From Ectopseudomonas toyotomiensis (GTDB taxonomy: Bacteria; Pseudomonadota; Gammaproteobacteria; Pseudomonadales; Pseudomonadaceae), in the NCBI RefSeq assembly GCF_900115695.1, contig NZ_FOXK01000006.1, forward strand, positions 310,001-374,000: 64,000 bases of DNA, given 5' to 3'. The first letter of the stretch is position 1. Each line of letters begins with the position of its first letter. Below the pieces are notes generated by a model, which worked only from the letters and a program-made list of their open reading frames with translations, was not told the DNA's origin and searched no databases. Position numbers and translations under genes: made by a program. Positions 32,263 through 41,439 of the stretch are shown in pieces.

Positions 32263-35200
32263 TGGAGCAGTTCCAGCTTTCACCGCAACAACGCCTGCGC
32301 TGGCAGTCGGGTCTGCCTGCCGCCTCGCTGATCCTCGATCTGCACGGTGCGGTCGATCTGTCGGAGCTGCACGGTCGCCTGCAGGCTCTGGTGGCACGCC
32401 ATGAGGTACTGCGCCTGCGGCTGTGCCCCTCGCCGGGGCTGCGCGTGCCGTTGCAACGGATCGTTTCGCCGAGCGAGGCAGTGCATGCCGAAACCGGCGT
32501 GCACCTGCAGTGCCAGGTGCTGGGCAGCGGGCACCAGCGCCTGCACCTGCAGTTGCCGGCACTGAGCGCCGACCGCGGCACCCTGCTGCGTCTGGCCAGG
32601 GCGCTGGCGGGCGAGGCGCAGGCCGATGACGAGGACATGAGCTACACCCAGTACAGCGCCTGGCTATACGAACTGCAGGACGAGGAAGACGCCGAACTGG
32701 GCCGCCGCTACTGGCGCGAACAGGCCTTGGGCGAGTACGAGGCGGGCGAACTGCCTTATCGCCAGGCACGCCTGCACGCCACGGCAGGCCATCTGATAGC
32801 CCAACTGGATGCGAGCCCGGAACTGACGGCGCGGCTAGAGACCTTCTGCCGCCAGCATCAGGTGACTCCCGCCGAGGTGCTGCTGACGGCCTGGTGCGCC
32901 CTGCTGCAACGTCTGAGCCCGGGGGAAACGCCGGCCCTGACGATGAACTGGGTGCATGATTGCCGCGACGATTACGACGAACTGGCCGGCTGCTGGGGCG
33001 CGTTCGCCAAGTCCCTGCCCCTGGCCTGGCGCTTCCCCGCGCAGAGCCGCTTCAGCGAGGCCCTCAATGGCGTGCAGCGCCTGTGCGACCGCGCACGCGA
33101 ATGGCAGGAATACTGCGACATCACCAGCGACCCATCGCCAGATGCCAGTCGCTACGGTTTCGAGTGGGGCGGTCTGCTGCCCCAGGCGCTGCCGGTGGCC
33201 GGCATGCCGGGCACGACGCTCTCGGTAGTGGAACTGAACTCGGCGGCCCAGGCCTTCGACCTGTTGCTCACCCCGGAGGCCTTCAGCGACGCACAAGGCG
33301 CCATCGCCTACCGCTTCAACCTCGCCTTCGCCAGCAGCGGCTACAACCTGCAGAGCGCACGGGTGCTGCTGGAGCAATACCGCTCCCTGCTGCTCGCCGC
33401 CCTCGATGATCCTGAACAACAGTTGCAGGCTCTGGCGCTGCACAGCCCGAGTTTCGACACCACCCTGGCCGCAGTGCAGAGCCAGCGCAGCGAACGGCCC
33501 GACACCGCCTTCATGGCCTTCCCCCTGCGCTTCAGCCAGCAAGCATCGCGCTTCGCCGAACGCCTGGCGCTGTGCGACGCCCGCCAGCAGTTGACCTATG
33601 CGCAACTGGAGGCGCGCAGCAACCAGTTGGCGCGCTTTCTCAACGCGCGCGGCATCGGTGCGGAGGATCGTGTGGCCCTGCACCTGGAGCGCAATGCCGA
33701 CGCCATCGTCGCCATGCTCGGCGTGCTCAAGATTGGCGCGGCCTTCCTGCCCCTGGACAACCAGCAGCCGCTGGCCCGCAGCCAGGCGATCCTGGCTGCC
33801 GCCCGGCCGGCCTTCCTGCTCGTCGACGGCAGCGCCCCGGCACCGACGCAAGCCGGCCTGGAAAGCCTCGACCTGGATGACCTGCCATGCTGGCAGCACC
33901 TGCCGGACAGCCCACTGGAGCTGCCCATCGCCGCCCACAGCGCCGCCTATGTGCTGCATACCTCCGGCAGCACGGGCACGCCCAAGGGCGTGGTGATCGA
34001 ACATCGCCAGCTCGGCAGCTACGTGGACAGCCTGCTCCGGCGCCTGGCGCTGGCGCCCGGCGAGCGCAGCGCACTGGTCACCTCGCTGGCCGCCGACCTC
34101 AGCTATACCCTGCTGTTCCCGGCCTTGCTCAGCGGCGGTGAGCTGCACGTGGTAGACAAGGCCACCAGCCTGGATGCGGCAACCTGGGCGGCCTACCAGG
34201 CACGTCATCCGATCGATCATCTGAAGACCGTGCCCTCGCTGCTCGACGCCTGGCTCGCGCACAGTGCGGCCGCCGCCACCCTGCCACGCAGGCAACTGAT
34301 CCTCGGTGGCGAGCACAGCCCGCAGCGCCTGCTGCAAAGCCTGCGGCGCCTCGCCCCCGAATTGACGGTGTACAACCACTACGGCCCGACCGAAACCACC
34401 ATCGGCGTGCTCATGCATCGTCTCGACCCGTCCATCGACTACCACCACCTGCCCCTCGACGACCGTCTGGACGGCATGCGCACCTATCTGCTCGACGAGC
34501 AGGGCAACCAGGCCGCACCCGGCCAGGCCGCCGAGCTCTACCTCGCCGGGCCGCAACTGGCACGGGGCTACCTGGACGAACAGCAGACCCGGGAGCGCTT
34601 CGGCGACCACCCGCAGCTACCCGGCGAGCGCCTCTATCGCACCGGTGATCGCGCGCGCTACCGCCCGGACGGCAGCCTGGAGATCATCGGCCGTGTTGAT
34701 CGCCAGGTGAAGATTCGCGGCTTTCGCGTGGAACTCGACGATATCGAGGCGCAGCTTGCCCGCCTGCCCGGCGTGGCCCAGGCCGCCGTTACCTGCGTGG
34801 CAAGCGGCCCGTTCGACCAGCAGTTGTTCGCCTTCCTTACCCTCGAGCACGGCCAGGCCAGCACGCTCGCCCAGCTTCAGCGCCAGGCGCAGGAGCGTCT
34901 GCCGGAGCACATGCGGCCGGCCTTGCGCCTGGTCGATGCCCTGCCGCTGCTGGGCAACGGCAAGCTGGATCGCAAGACCCTCGCCCAGTGGGCCGAGCAG
35001 ACACTCGACCAGGTCGGCGACAGCCTGCCGCGTACACCGCTGGAGCAGTTGCTGGCAGATATCTGGGCCGGGGTGCTGGGTCTGGAACGAGTCGGCATCG
35101 AGGACGATTTCTTCGCCCTCGGCGGCCACTCGCTGGCCGCAGTGAAGCTGGCCAGCCGCCTGCAGAACGCGCTGGGTACGACGGTGCCGGTCAATGCCGT

Positions 35201-36107
35201 GTTCGATGCGCCAAGCGTGGCGCGTTTCGCCGAGCTGGTGCAGGCACAGATGCAACTCTCGCCACTGGTACCGCTGTCGCGAGCCGATGGAGCGAAAGGC
35301 AACCTGTTCTGTTTCCACCCGTCCACCGGGCATGTGCAGGACTACCGCGTTCTGAGCGACCTATTGGGCGACTGGAACCTGTGGGGCCTGCAGGCCACCT
35401 ATCTGGCCGAAGGCAGCCCGCAACCGGGGCGCGACACGCTCGAGGCCCTGGCCGCAGTGTATGTGGAGCAATTGCGCCGGCAGCAACCGCAGGGCCCGTA
35501 CCACCTACTCGGCTGGTCGCTCGGCGGCCTGCTGGCGTTCTGCGCCGCGGCGCAACTGGAGCAGGCCGGCGAGGAAGTCGCGTTTCTCGGCATCGTCGAC
35601 TCGCAGACCCAACGCAGCACAGCGACACAACGCCTGGAAGCGTTGCTGCAATCGGCCGCCGAACAACTCGATGCCGACAGTCAGCAGCGGCTGTCGACGC
35701 AGGCCGAGGCAGCGCGCGCTCACCTGCTCGAGCACAGGCCAGAGCAATGGCCACTGGCCCTGGCGCAATGGGCTCGCCAGCAGGGCCTGCACCTGGCAGG
35801 CGACAGTTGGGAGCAACTGGAATACCGTTTGCGCCAGCATGCCCACACCCAGACGCTGATCGGCACCTTCCGTCCTGCCACGCTACGCTGCCCACTGCAC
35901 CTCTGGTGGGCCAGTGCGACCCTGCAGGCCGAGGACTTCAACGCGCCGGACTGGCGCAGCCTCAGCCAAGGCCCGAGCCGCGAGCAGACCATTGCCGCGC
36001 AACACCTGGACATCCTGCGTCAGGATGCCTGGCAACGGGCCCTGGTCGAGAGCCTGGCCAATCTGGGTACGCCACGGCGTGAACCTTTGAACCACGAGAT
36101 GACTTGA
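32262..36107 (+). CDS. NRPS termination module: interface domain - A(Asp) - T - TE
   Basis: Last synthetase, 1281 aa. Residues 6-403 are a C-like domain with no HHxxxDG (LQLPALSADRGTL at that place) and the opening FQLSPQQRLRW, taken as an interface domain for the hydroxylase fused to the previous protein. A 416-909 has YVLHTSGSTGTPKG and NHYGPTETT, and reads D-L-T-K-I-G-H-I-G, a clear Asp code. T is 921-993 (LGGHSLAAVKL). A type I thioesterase spans about 1009-1273 with nucleophile motif GWSLGG near residue 1085; it releases the chain by hydrolysis or cyclization. The condensation domain for this module is the one at the end of the previous gene, so the C domain and the A-T pair are on different proteins. 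Translation is probably coupled to the previous gene. Confidence 0.92.
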   Translation: MEQFQLSPQQRLRWQSGLPAASLILDLHGAVDLSELHGRLQALVARHEVLRLRLCPSPGLRVPLQRIVSPSEAVHAETGVHLQCQVLGSGHQRLHLQLPALSADRGTLLRLARALAGEAQADDEDMSYTQYSAWLYELQDEEDAELGRRYWREQALGEYEAGELPYRQARLHATAGHLIAQLDASPELTARLETFCRQHQVTPAEVLLTAWCALLQRLSPGETPALTMNWVHDCRDDYDELAGCWGAFAKSLPLAWRFPAQSRFSEALNGVQRLCDRAREWQEYCDITSDPSPDASRYGFEWGGLLPQALPVAGMPGTTLSVVELNSAAQAFDLLLTPEAFSDAQGAIAYRFNLAFASSGYNLQSARVLLEQYRSLLLAALDDPEQQLQALALHSPSFDTTLAAVQSQRSERPDTAFMAFPLRFSQQASRFAERLALCDARQQLTYAQLEARSNQLARFLNARGIGAEDRVALHLERNADAIVAMLGVLKIGAAFLPLDNQQPLARSQAILAAARPAFLLVDGSAPAPTQAGLESLDLDDLPCWQHLPDSPLELPIAAHSAAYVLHTSGSTGTPKGVVIEHRQLGSYVDSLLRRLALAPGERSALVTSLAADLSYTLLFPALLSGGELHVVDKATSLDAATWAAYQARHPIDHLKTVPSLLDAWLAHSAAAATLPRRQLILGGEHSPQRLLQSLRRLAPELTVYNHYGPTETTIGVLMHRLDPSIDYHHLPLDDRLDGMRTYLLDEQGNQAAPGQAAELYLAGPQLARGYLDEQQTRERFGDHPQLPGERLYRTGDRARYRPDGSLEIIGRVDRQVKIRGFRVELDDIEAQLARLPGVAQAAVTCVASGPFDQQLFAFLTLEHGQASTLAQLQRQAQERLPEHMRPALRLVDALPLLGNGKLDRKTLAQWAEQTLDQVGDSLPRTPLEQLLADIWAGVLGLERVGIEDDFFALGGHSLAAVKLASRLQNALGTTVPVNAVFDAPSVARFAELVQAQMQLSPLVPLSRADGAKGNLFCFHPSTGHVQDYRVLSDLLGDWNLWGLQATYLAEGSPQPGRDTLEALAAVYVEQLRRQQPQGPYHLLGWSLGGLLAFCAAAQLEQAGEEVAFLGIVDSQTQRSTATQRLEALLQSAAEQLDADSQQRLSTQAEAARAHLLEHRPEQWPLALAQWARQQGLHLAGDSWEQLEYRLRQHAHTQTLIGTFRPATLRCPLHLWWASATLQAEDFNAPDWRSLSQGPSREQTIAAQHLDILRQDAWQRALVESLANLGTPRREPLNHEMT

Positions 36108-36108
36108 G

Positions 36109-37746
36109 ATGGATCTGTTACTGCTACTGGCGCGACGTTCCTGGCGCACCCTGCTGATCGCCACCGCCACCGGTCTGGCCTGCGGCCTGGCAGCGGCCGG
36201 CCTGATCGCCAACATCAACCACTCCCTGGCCGGCTTCAGCCAGTTGCGCCCGGCCGATGGGCTGCTGTTCGCCGGCCTGGTGGTCCTGGTGGTGAGCACA
36301 CGCATCGTCTCCGACGTGAGCCTGCTGCGCCTGGGACAAACCGCGATCAGCGACATGCGTCTACACCTGAGCGGCAAGCTGATCGATACGCCCTATCCAC
36401 GCCTGCAACGCCTGGGCAAGCACCGCCTGTTGGCGATGCTCACCGACGATACGCAGACCATCAGCCAGGCCGTGGAGCTGGTGCCGGTGATGTTGGTCAA
36501 CAGCGGCATCGTGCTGGCCTGCCTGGCTTATCTGGGCTGGCTCAGCCTGCCGTTGCTGGGCCTGACCGCGGCCCTGATCCTGCTCGGCGCCGCCAGCTTC
36601 CACTGGCCCCAGCGCAAGGCCCTGACCTCCATCGGCAAGGCCCGCGAGCTGAAGGATCAGCTATTCGACCAGTACCGCCTGCTCACCGATGGCAGCAAGG
36701 AGCTGCAGCTCAACCACTCGCGGCGCCTGCAGTTCTTCGAGCGCCTGCTCTACCCCATCAGCCAGCAGTACCGCCGCGACTTCGTACGCGGCATGAGCAT
36801 CTACGCCCTGGTGCTCAACTGGGGCAACGGCATCTTCTACCTGCTGATCGGCACGGTGCTGTTCCTGGCGCCCCAGTTCATCGATCTGGGGGCGACGCTG
36901 GTGACCGGTTACATCCTCGCCCTGCTGTACATGATCACACCGCTGTCCGAGCTGATGAATGCCCTGCCCATCCTCGGCCGGGCCAGTGTCTCGCTGCGCA
37001 AGATCCGCGCACTCGAAGGGCAGTTGGAAGTCACCGGCACCCCGGCCGATACCCTGTCGCCGGCCCGGCACGTGGCACGCTTGCAGTGCCGCGAGGTGCG
37101 CCACAGCTATTACCGCGAGGGGGAGGAAGGCCGTTTCACCCTTGGCCCGTTCGACCTCGAACTACGCGCTGGCGAGGTGGTCTTCATCACCGGTGGCAAC
37201 GGCAGCGGCAAGACCACACTGGCCTTGCTGCTGACCGGGCTCTATCAACCCGAAGGCGGCGACCTGCTGCTCGACGAGCAGGTGTCCGCGAGCACCCAGA
37301 ATCATCTCTACCGCCAGCATTTCTCGGCGATCTTCACCGACTTCTGCCTGTTCGAGCACCTGCTCGACGGCGATGACCCACAACTGATGCAGCAAGCCCG
37401 TGACTACCTGGCGCACCTGCAACTGGCGCACAAGGTCAATATAGAAGGCGGTCGCCTGTCCACCCTCGATCTCTCCACCGGCCAGCGCAAGCGCCTGGCC
37501 CTGCTGGCCGCCTACCTCGACGACCGCCCCTGCTACCTGTTCGACGAATGGGCGGCGGATCAGGACCCGGTGTTCAAACGCTTCTTCTACACCAAGATCC
37601 TTCCTGATCTGCGCCAGCGTGGAAAACTGGTGATCGTGATCTCCCACGACGACGCCTACTTCCATTTGGCCGATCGTCTGATCAAGGTGGATCAGGGCGC
37701 CGTGTCCGAAACCAGCACCGAGCCGCTCGCGGCTGCGGCCTACTGA
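36109..37746 (+). CDS. PvdE-type cyclic peptide/siderophore ABC exporter (fused TMD-NBD)
   Basis: Inner-membrane half-transporter, 545 aa, of the PvdE/SyrD-like peptide exporter group. About six membrane segments occupy residues 10-300. The nucleotide-binding domain has Walker A GGNGSGKTT near 362-370, a signature LSTGQRKR near 455, which departs from canonical LSGGQ, and Walker B YLFDEWAADQDP near 480. It starts one base after the NRPS stop, so it is part of the operon. By analogy with PvdE it should move the assembled peptide, or its acylated precursor, from cytoplasm to periplasm. Confidence 0.92.
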   Translation: MDLLLLLARRSWRTLLIATATGLACGLAAAGLIANINHSLAGFSQLRPADGLLFAGLVVLVVSTRIVSDVSLLRLGQTAISDMRLHLSGKLIDTPYPRLQRLGKHRLLAMLTDDTQTISQAVELVPVMLVNSGIVLACLAYLGWLSLPLLGLTAALILLGAASFHWPQRKALTSIGKARELKDQLFDQYRLLTDGSKELQLNHSRRLQFFERLLYPISQQYRRDFVRGMSIYALVLNWGNGIFYLLIGTVLFLAPQFIDLGATLVTGYILALLYMITPLSELMNALPILGRASVSLRKIRALEGQLEVTGTPADTLSPARHVARLQCREVRHSYYREGEEGRFTLGPFDLELRAGEVVFITGGNGSGKTTLALLLTGLYQPEGGDLLLDEQVSASTQNHLYRQHFSAIFTDFCLFEHLLDGDDPQLMQQARDYLAHLQLAHKVNIEGGRLSTLDLSTGQRKRLALLAAYLDDRPCYLFDEWAADQDPVFKRFFYTKILPDLRQRGKLVIVISHDDAYFHLADRLIKVDQGAVSETSTEPLAAAAY

Positions 37747-37757
37747 GGAGACCGGCC

Positions 37758-38540
37758 ATGCATGCCCAGGTTCTGTACGAGCAACGCCCTGCTGACTCGG
37801 CATGGATCCAGACCCGCCCACTGCCCGGCGCGCGCCTGCGCCTGTTCTGCTTCCCTTTCGCCGGTGGCAGCGCCGGCAGCTTCATGCCCTGGTTCGCCAA
37901 ACTGGCGCCGAGCATCCAGCTTTGCGCCATCCAGCTACCAGGACGTGGCGCACGCTTCGGCGAGCCGCCGCTGCACGACTTCGCCCAGTTGCTCGAGCAA
38001 CTGGGCCAGGTCATCGCCCGTCACGACGACCGCCCCTATGCCTTCTTCGGCCACAGCCTCGGCGCCCTGGTCGCCTTCGAGCTGGCCCATCACTGCGTCA
38101 GACGCGGCCTGGCTTCTCCTCGCCATCTGTTCGTCTCGGCCAGCGGCGCGCCGCGCCACCGCGTCGGTGCACCGCGCTACGACCTGCTGAGCGACGGTGA
38201 GCTATTGATCAAACTGCGCGACTACGCCGGCACCCCGCCCGAAGTGCTGTCCAATCAGGAACTGATGGCCTTGCTGCTACCGGCCATCCGCGCCGATTTC
38301 GCCCTGTTGAGCCGCTACCGCTACCAGCAGCGCCCACGACTCGACGTGCCCATAAGCGTGCTGGCCGGGCATGACGATGCCCATGTGGGTGAGGAAACGC
38401 TGCACGACTGGCAGACGGAAACCAGAGCGGGCTGCGAACTGCACGGCTTCGAGGGCGGGCATTTCTTCGCCTTCGAGCAGCCGGATCCGGTGCTGGAGCT
38501 GGTAAGGCGTCGGTTGGGGGTTGCCAAGACAGTTTCGTAG
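37758..38540 (+). CDS. Type II (editing) thioesterase
   Basis: Alpha/beta-hydrolase of 260 aa in the GrsT/TEII family, which clears misprimed or stalled acyl groups from NRPS carrier domains. FPFAGGSAGSF near the N-terminus and the nucleophile elbow FFGHSLGALVAFEL are diagnostic; catalytic Asp and His are expected in SVLAGHDDAHV and FEGGHFFAF near the C-terminus. It is the last gene of the operon, 11 bp after the exporter. A hairpin follows directly after the stop. Confidence 0.92.
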   Translation: MHAQVLYEQRPADSAWIQTRPLPGARLRLFCFPFAGGSAGSFMPWFAKLAPSIQLCAIQLPGRGARFGEPPLHDFAQLLEQLGQVIARHDDRPYAFFGHSLGALVAFELAHHCVRRGLASPRHLFVSASGAPRHRVGAPRYDLLSDGELLIKLRDYAGTPPEVLSNQELMALLLPAIRADFALLSRYRYQQRPRLDVPISVLAGHDDAHVGEETLHDWQTETRAGCELHGFEGGHFFAFEQPDPVLELVRRRLGVAKTVS

Positions 38541-38557
38541 CCCGGATGCAATCCGGG
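38541..38557. terminator. Hairpin between convergent genes (pseudomonad-type intergenic repeat)
   Basis: CCCGGAT-GCA-ATCCGGG is a perfect 7-bp stem directly after the thioesterase stop and before the convergent fhuF-like gene. There is no U-run, so a terminator role is inferred from position. The motif is a common intergenic repeat in Pseudomonas. Confidence 0.5.
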
Positions 38558-38603
38558 AGCAGCCCTCAGGCGCCGGACGATTTCCCGAATTGCCGGAGCG
38601 GTA

Positions 38604-39335
38604 CTAGCCCTCGGCCCCGTAGATATAACGCAGATAGCTCGCCTGCTCCGCCTGCGGCAGGCGATGCAACTTCGGGCAGGATTCGCACAGCACCTGCGGC
38701 TTGCCGGCTACCGGGGCATGCAACTGGTAGTGCAGGCAGCAATGACGGCGCAAGGGGATGCGAGCACAGACCTCGGGCGCCGGCGAGTCGACCATCCACT
38801 GCAGGCTTCTGGGCTTCAGACGTCCCTCAGCCACCACGGCACGCTCCAACCAGCGGTGGGCCTCGGCGAATCCCTCACGCTCCAGGTTGGGGTCGATGCG
38901 AGAGAAGGCGCCATCCCAGATAGCGGCGAAGTTACCCCATAGCACCTTCGGCGCCAGCCCACCCCAGGTGGCAATGCTGGTGAACAGCGGTTCCAGATGC
39001 TCATGCAGCAGTCGTGCCCAGTAGTCATCGCGCTGCCCGGCGGCCAGTGAGGCCTGCGGCGTCGGCAGCCACAACGCCCGGGGCTGGCCAGCCTCGTGTA
39101 ACAAGGCGACCTCCCGCTCCCAGAAGGCAATGGCCAGATCACGGGTCAACACCGCCGCCAGCGTGGCTGGCAGCATGATGCTGAGGTAATTCATCGACCA
39201 TTGGGAGGCGACTGGGGGGCCTTTGATCCCCGGATAGAGCTCGGCGAAACGCTCGAGCATGGGGTACAGCACACTGGTATCGGCCAGGTCGGGCAGCGGT
39301 ACCGCCGCGCGCCCCTGGCTCTCGACCTGCATCAC
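38604..39335 (-). CDS. FhuF-type 2Fe-2S ferric-siderophore reductase
   Basis: Predicted cytoplasmic or membrane-associated reductase, about 243 aa, that frees iron from an imported ferric siderophore. The C-terminal cysteine set C199-C200-x16-C217-x2-C220 (RHCCLHY...CESCP) matches FhuF-type 2Fe-2S ligation, although the spacing between the pairs is longer than the ten residues of E. coli FhuF. The N-terminal part is a FhuF-like helical domain (MNYLSIMLPATLAAVL). The start is uncertain: GTG at 39335 or ATG at 39332. The frame stays open upstream to 39452 but has no ATG, GTG or TTG there. It converges on the NRPS operon and diverges from an ABC transporter; a Fur-box candidate lies between them. 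Confidence 0.85.
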   Translation of the reverse strand: MMQVESQGRAAVPLPDLADTSVLYPMLERFAELYPGIKGPPVASQWSMNYLSIMLPATLAAVLTRDLAIAFWEREVALLHEAGQPRALWLPTPQASLAAGQRDDYWARLLHEHLEPLFTSIATWGGLAPKVLWGNFAAIWDGAFSRIDPNLEREGFAEAHRWLERAVVAEGRLKPRSLQWMVDSPAPEVCARIPLRRHCCLHYQLHAPVAGKPQVLCESCPKLHRLPQAEQASYLRYIYGAEG

Positions 39336-39412
39336 GCGCTGGATGGGTGGCCATGCTTGGCACAGCCAGTCCGGAAGTTCGATGGCCTGCCTCCGCCGCG
39401 TCGGGTCATAAC

Positions 39413-39431
39413 GATGAGAACGATTAGCGTT
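39413..39431. promoter_or_regulatory. Candidate Fur box, fhuF-like / ABC transporter intergenic region
   Basis: GATGAGAACGATTAGCGTT matches the pseudomonad-style Fur pattern AATGAGAATGATTATCATT at 15 of 19 positions by eye. It lies between the divergent reductase and ABC transporter, where iron control is expected. It is weaker than the site at 989. Confidence 0.5.
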
Positions 39432-39491
39432 GATGGTATAGCCGCCCCTCTATAAACTCAACGCGTTTCACGCCGGGCAACTCGAGGCCAC

Positions 39492-41189
39492 ATGCAGACA
39501 TTACGTGATTTCTGGTTGCTCGCCCGGCCGTTCTGGTCCTCTGCCGAAAGACGCCCCGCGTTCCTGCTGCTGTTCGGCACCATCCTGATGAACCTGTGCC
39601 TGGTCGGGGTCAACCTGCTCTACAACTTCTGGAACCTGCACTTCTACAATGCCCTGCAGGCGCTGGATTACGACGCCTTCCTGATCGGTGGCGTGCAGTT
39701 CCTCTTCCTGCAACTGGGCCTGGCCACCTTCACCGTGGCCGCCTTCCATTTCCAGCAGAAACTCACCCTGCGCTGGCGCCGCTGGGCTACCGAGAACACC
39801 CTGCAACTCTGGCTGCAACGCCATCGCTATCTCAAGCTGCAGCTTACGGTTCCGGAAACCGACAACCCCGACCAGCGCATCGCCGACGACATCAACCTGC
39901 TCATCACCCTGTCGCTGAAACTCAGCCTGGGCCTGCTGACCGCCCTGCTGTCGCTGTTCTCCTTCCTGCACATCCTCTGGCAGGCGTCGAGCCTGGTGCG
40001 CATTCCCTTCGCGGGCGAAGAACTGGTGATCCCCGGCCTGCTGGTATGGGCAGCGCTGCTCTACTCCATCCTCGGCACCGGCGGCGCCTTCTGGCTGGGG
40101 CGCGCATTGCCACGTCTGAATTTCATCCAGCAGCGCCGTGAAGCGGATTTTCGCTTCGCCATGATGCGTCTGCGCGAAAACGCCGAAGCCGTGGCCCAGT
40201 ACCGGGGTGAGAGCGAAGAGCACGCCCGTTTCAGCCAGCGCCTGGGAGCGGCACTGGAGAACTTCTGGTCCCTGGTGAAGCAGCAAAAAATCGTGCTCGG
40301 TTACTCCACCTTCTACATGCGCAGCGCCATGATCATCCCCATGTTCATCATGGCGCCCCAGTTCTTCGCCGGCGCCTTCCCCCTGGGCCGCCTGACCCAG
40401 CTCAGCGCCGCCTTTGGCGAGGTTCACGAAGCCATGGCCTATCTGGTCAAGGTGTTTCCCGAGGTCGCCGAATGGAAAGCGGTCGTCGATCGTCTGATCG
40501 GCTTCCAACGGCGCTTGGGAAGCGTTGGTGATGAGAACGGGGTATGCCTCGAGCACAACTCCGATGGTTTTGAAGTCAAGGACCTGTCGCTATGGCTACC
40601 GGAAGGGAGGATGCTGCTCGATGGCTTCGACCTGCATCTGCAGCCGGGCGAAAGTCTACTGATCCGCGCCCCCTCGGGTTTCGGCAAATCCACCATGATC
40701 CGCGCCCTCACCGGCGTCTGGAGCCATGCAGCCGGTGTGGCACGCTACGATCTGGGCAACACGCTCACGCTCGCGCAAAAACCCTACCTGCCCCTCGGCA
40801 CCTTGCGCGACATGCTCTGGTACCCCTCCGCACCGCACCCGGAAGCAGATCCGCGACTGCTCGAGGCGATGCAGCAGTGCGGCCTCGGCCACCTGAGCGA
40901 ACGACTCGACAGCGAACTGGACTGGTCGCAGACCCTGAGCATCGGCGAACAGCAGCGTTGCGCCTTCGTGCGCGCCCTGTTGCTGCAGCCAAGGATATTG
41001 TTCCTGGATGAAAGCAGCTCCGCACTGGATGAAGCGAGCGAAATGAGCTGTTACCGGCAATTGCGCCGTGCTTTGCCGGACGCCATCGTGATCAGCGTCG
41101 GGCATCGCGCCTCGCTGGAAGCCCTGCATACCCGCACGCTGGTTCTGCTGCCCGCACAACGCTCGGAACAGGCACTGGAACACGCCTGA
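39492..41189 (+). CDS. SbmA/YddA-type ABC transporter (permease fused to ATPase)
   Basis: Inner-membrane protein, 565 aa, with an SbmA/BacA-like membrane domain (residues 1-330) fused to an ATPase domain, as in the YddA/ABCD-like family. The N-terminus has the family look (FWLLARPFWSSAERRPAFLLL, NLLYNFWNLHFYNALQ). The ATPase has Walker A APSGFGKST near 393, with Ala for the first Gly, a signature LSIGEQQR near 483 and Walker B RILFLDESSSALDE near 500. The family moves peptides across the inner membrane. Next to a siderophore operon and a FhuF-like reductase, transport of the siderophore or its iron complex is plausible, but direction and substrate are not shown by the sequence. Confidence 0.85.
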   Translation: MQTLRDFWLLARPFWSSAERRPAFLLLFGTILMNLCLVGVNLLYNFWNLHFYNALQALDYDAFLIGGVQFLFLQLGLATFTVAAFHFQQKLTLRWRRWATENTLQLWLQRHRYLKLQLTVPETDNPDQRIADDINLLITLSLKLSLGLLTALLSLFSFLHILWQASSLVRIPFAGEELVIPGLLVWAALLYSILGTGGAFWLGRALPRLNFIQQRREADFRFAMMRLRENAEAVAQYRGESEEHARFSQRLGAALENFWSLVKQQKIVLGYSTFYMRSAMIIPMFIMAPQFFAGAFPLGRLTQLSAAFGEVHEAMAYLVKVFPEVAEWKAVVDRLIGFQRRLGSVGDENGVCLEHNSDGFEVKDLSLWLPEGRMLLDGFDLHLQPGESLLIRAPSGFGKSTMIRALTGVWSHAAGVARYDLGNTLTLAQKPYLPLGTLRDMLWYPSAPHPEADPRLLEAMQQCGLGHLSERLDSELDWSQTLSIGEQQRCAFVRALLLQPRILFLDESSSALDEASEMSCYRQLRRALPDAIVISVGHRASLEALHTRTLVLLPAQRSEQALEHA

Positions 41190-41246
41190 ACCGGCCCTAC
41201 GCACTCGCGACACCTGGCTTCGCACCTGACAGGAGGCCATCTACGA

Positions 41247-41273
41247 CAAAGCCGGCTGCAAGAGCCGGCTTTG
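41247..41273. terminator. Perfect 11-bp hairpin, bidirectional terminator
   Basis: CAAAGCCGGCT-GCAAG-AGCCGGCTTTG is a perfect 11-bp stem with a 5-nt loop and short T stretches on both strands. It lies between the ABC transporter (plus strand) and tRNA-Arg (minus strand), so it can serve both. Confidence 0.8.
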
Positions 41274-41288
41274 TGTTGATCAAATCGA

Positions 41289-41363
41289 TGGCGTCCCCTG
41301 CTGGAATCGAACCAGCATCTAGCCCTTAGGAGGGGCTTATTCTATCCGTTGAACTAAGGGGAC
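41289..41363 (-). tRNA. tRNA-Arg (anticodon CCU)
   Basis: The minus strand folds as a complete tRNA: acceptor GTCCCCT/AGGGGAC, anticodon stem AGCCC/GGGCT with loop CTCCTAA giving CCU, a T arm with GGTTCGATTCC, discriminator G and an encoded CCA. It reads the rare Arg codon AGG. Confidence 0.96.
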
Positions 41364-41439
41364 ACGGCCGTATTGGCTACGGCCGGGCCGCATCTTAGCG
41401 GCGGCGCGCGCATTTGTCATGTCGTGCCCCGCTCAGCGT

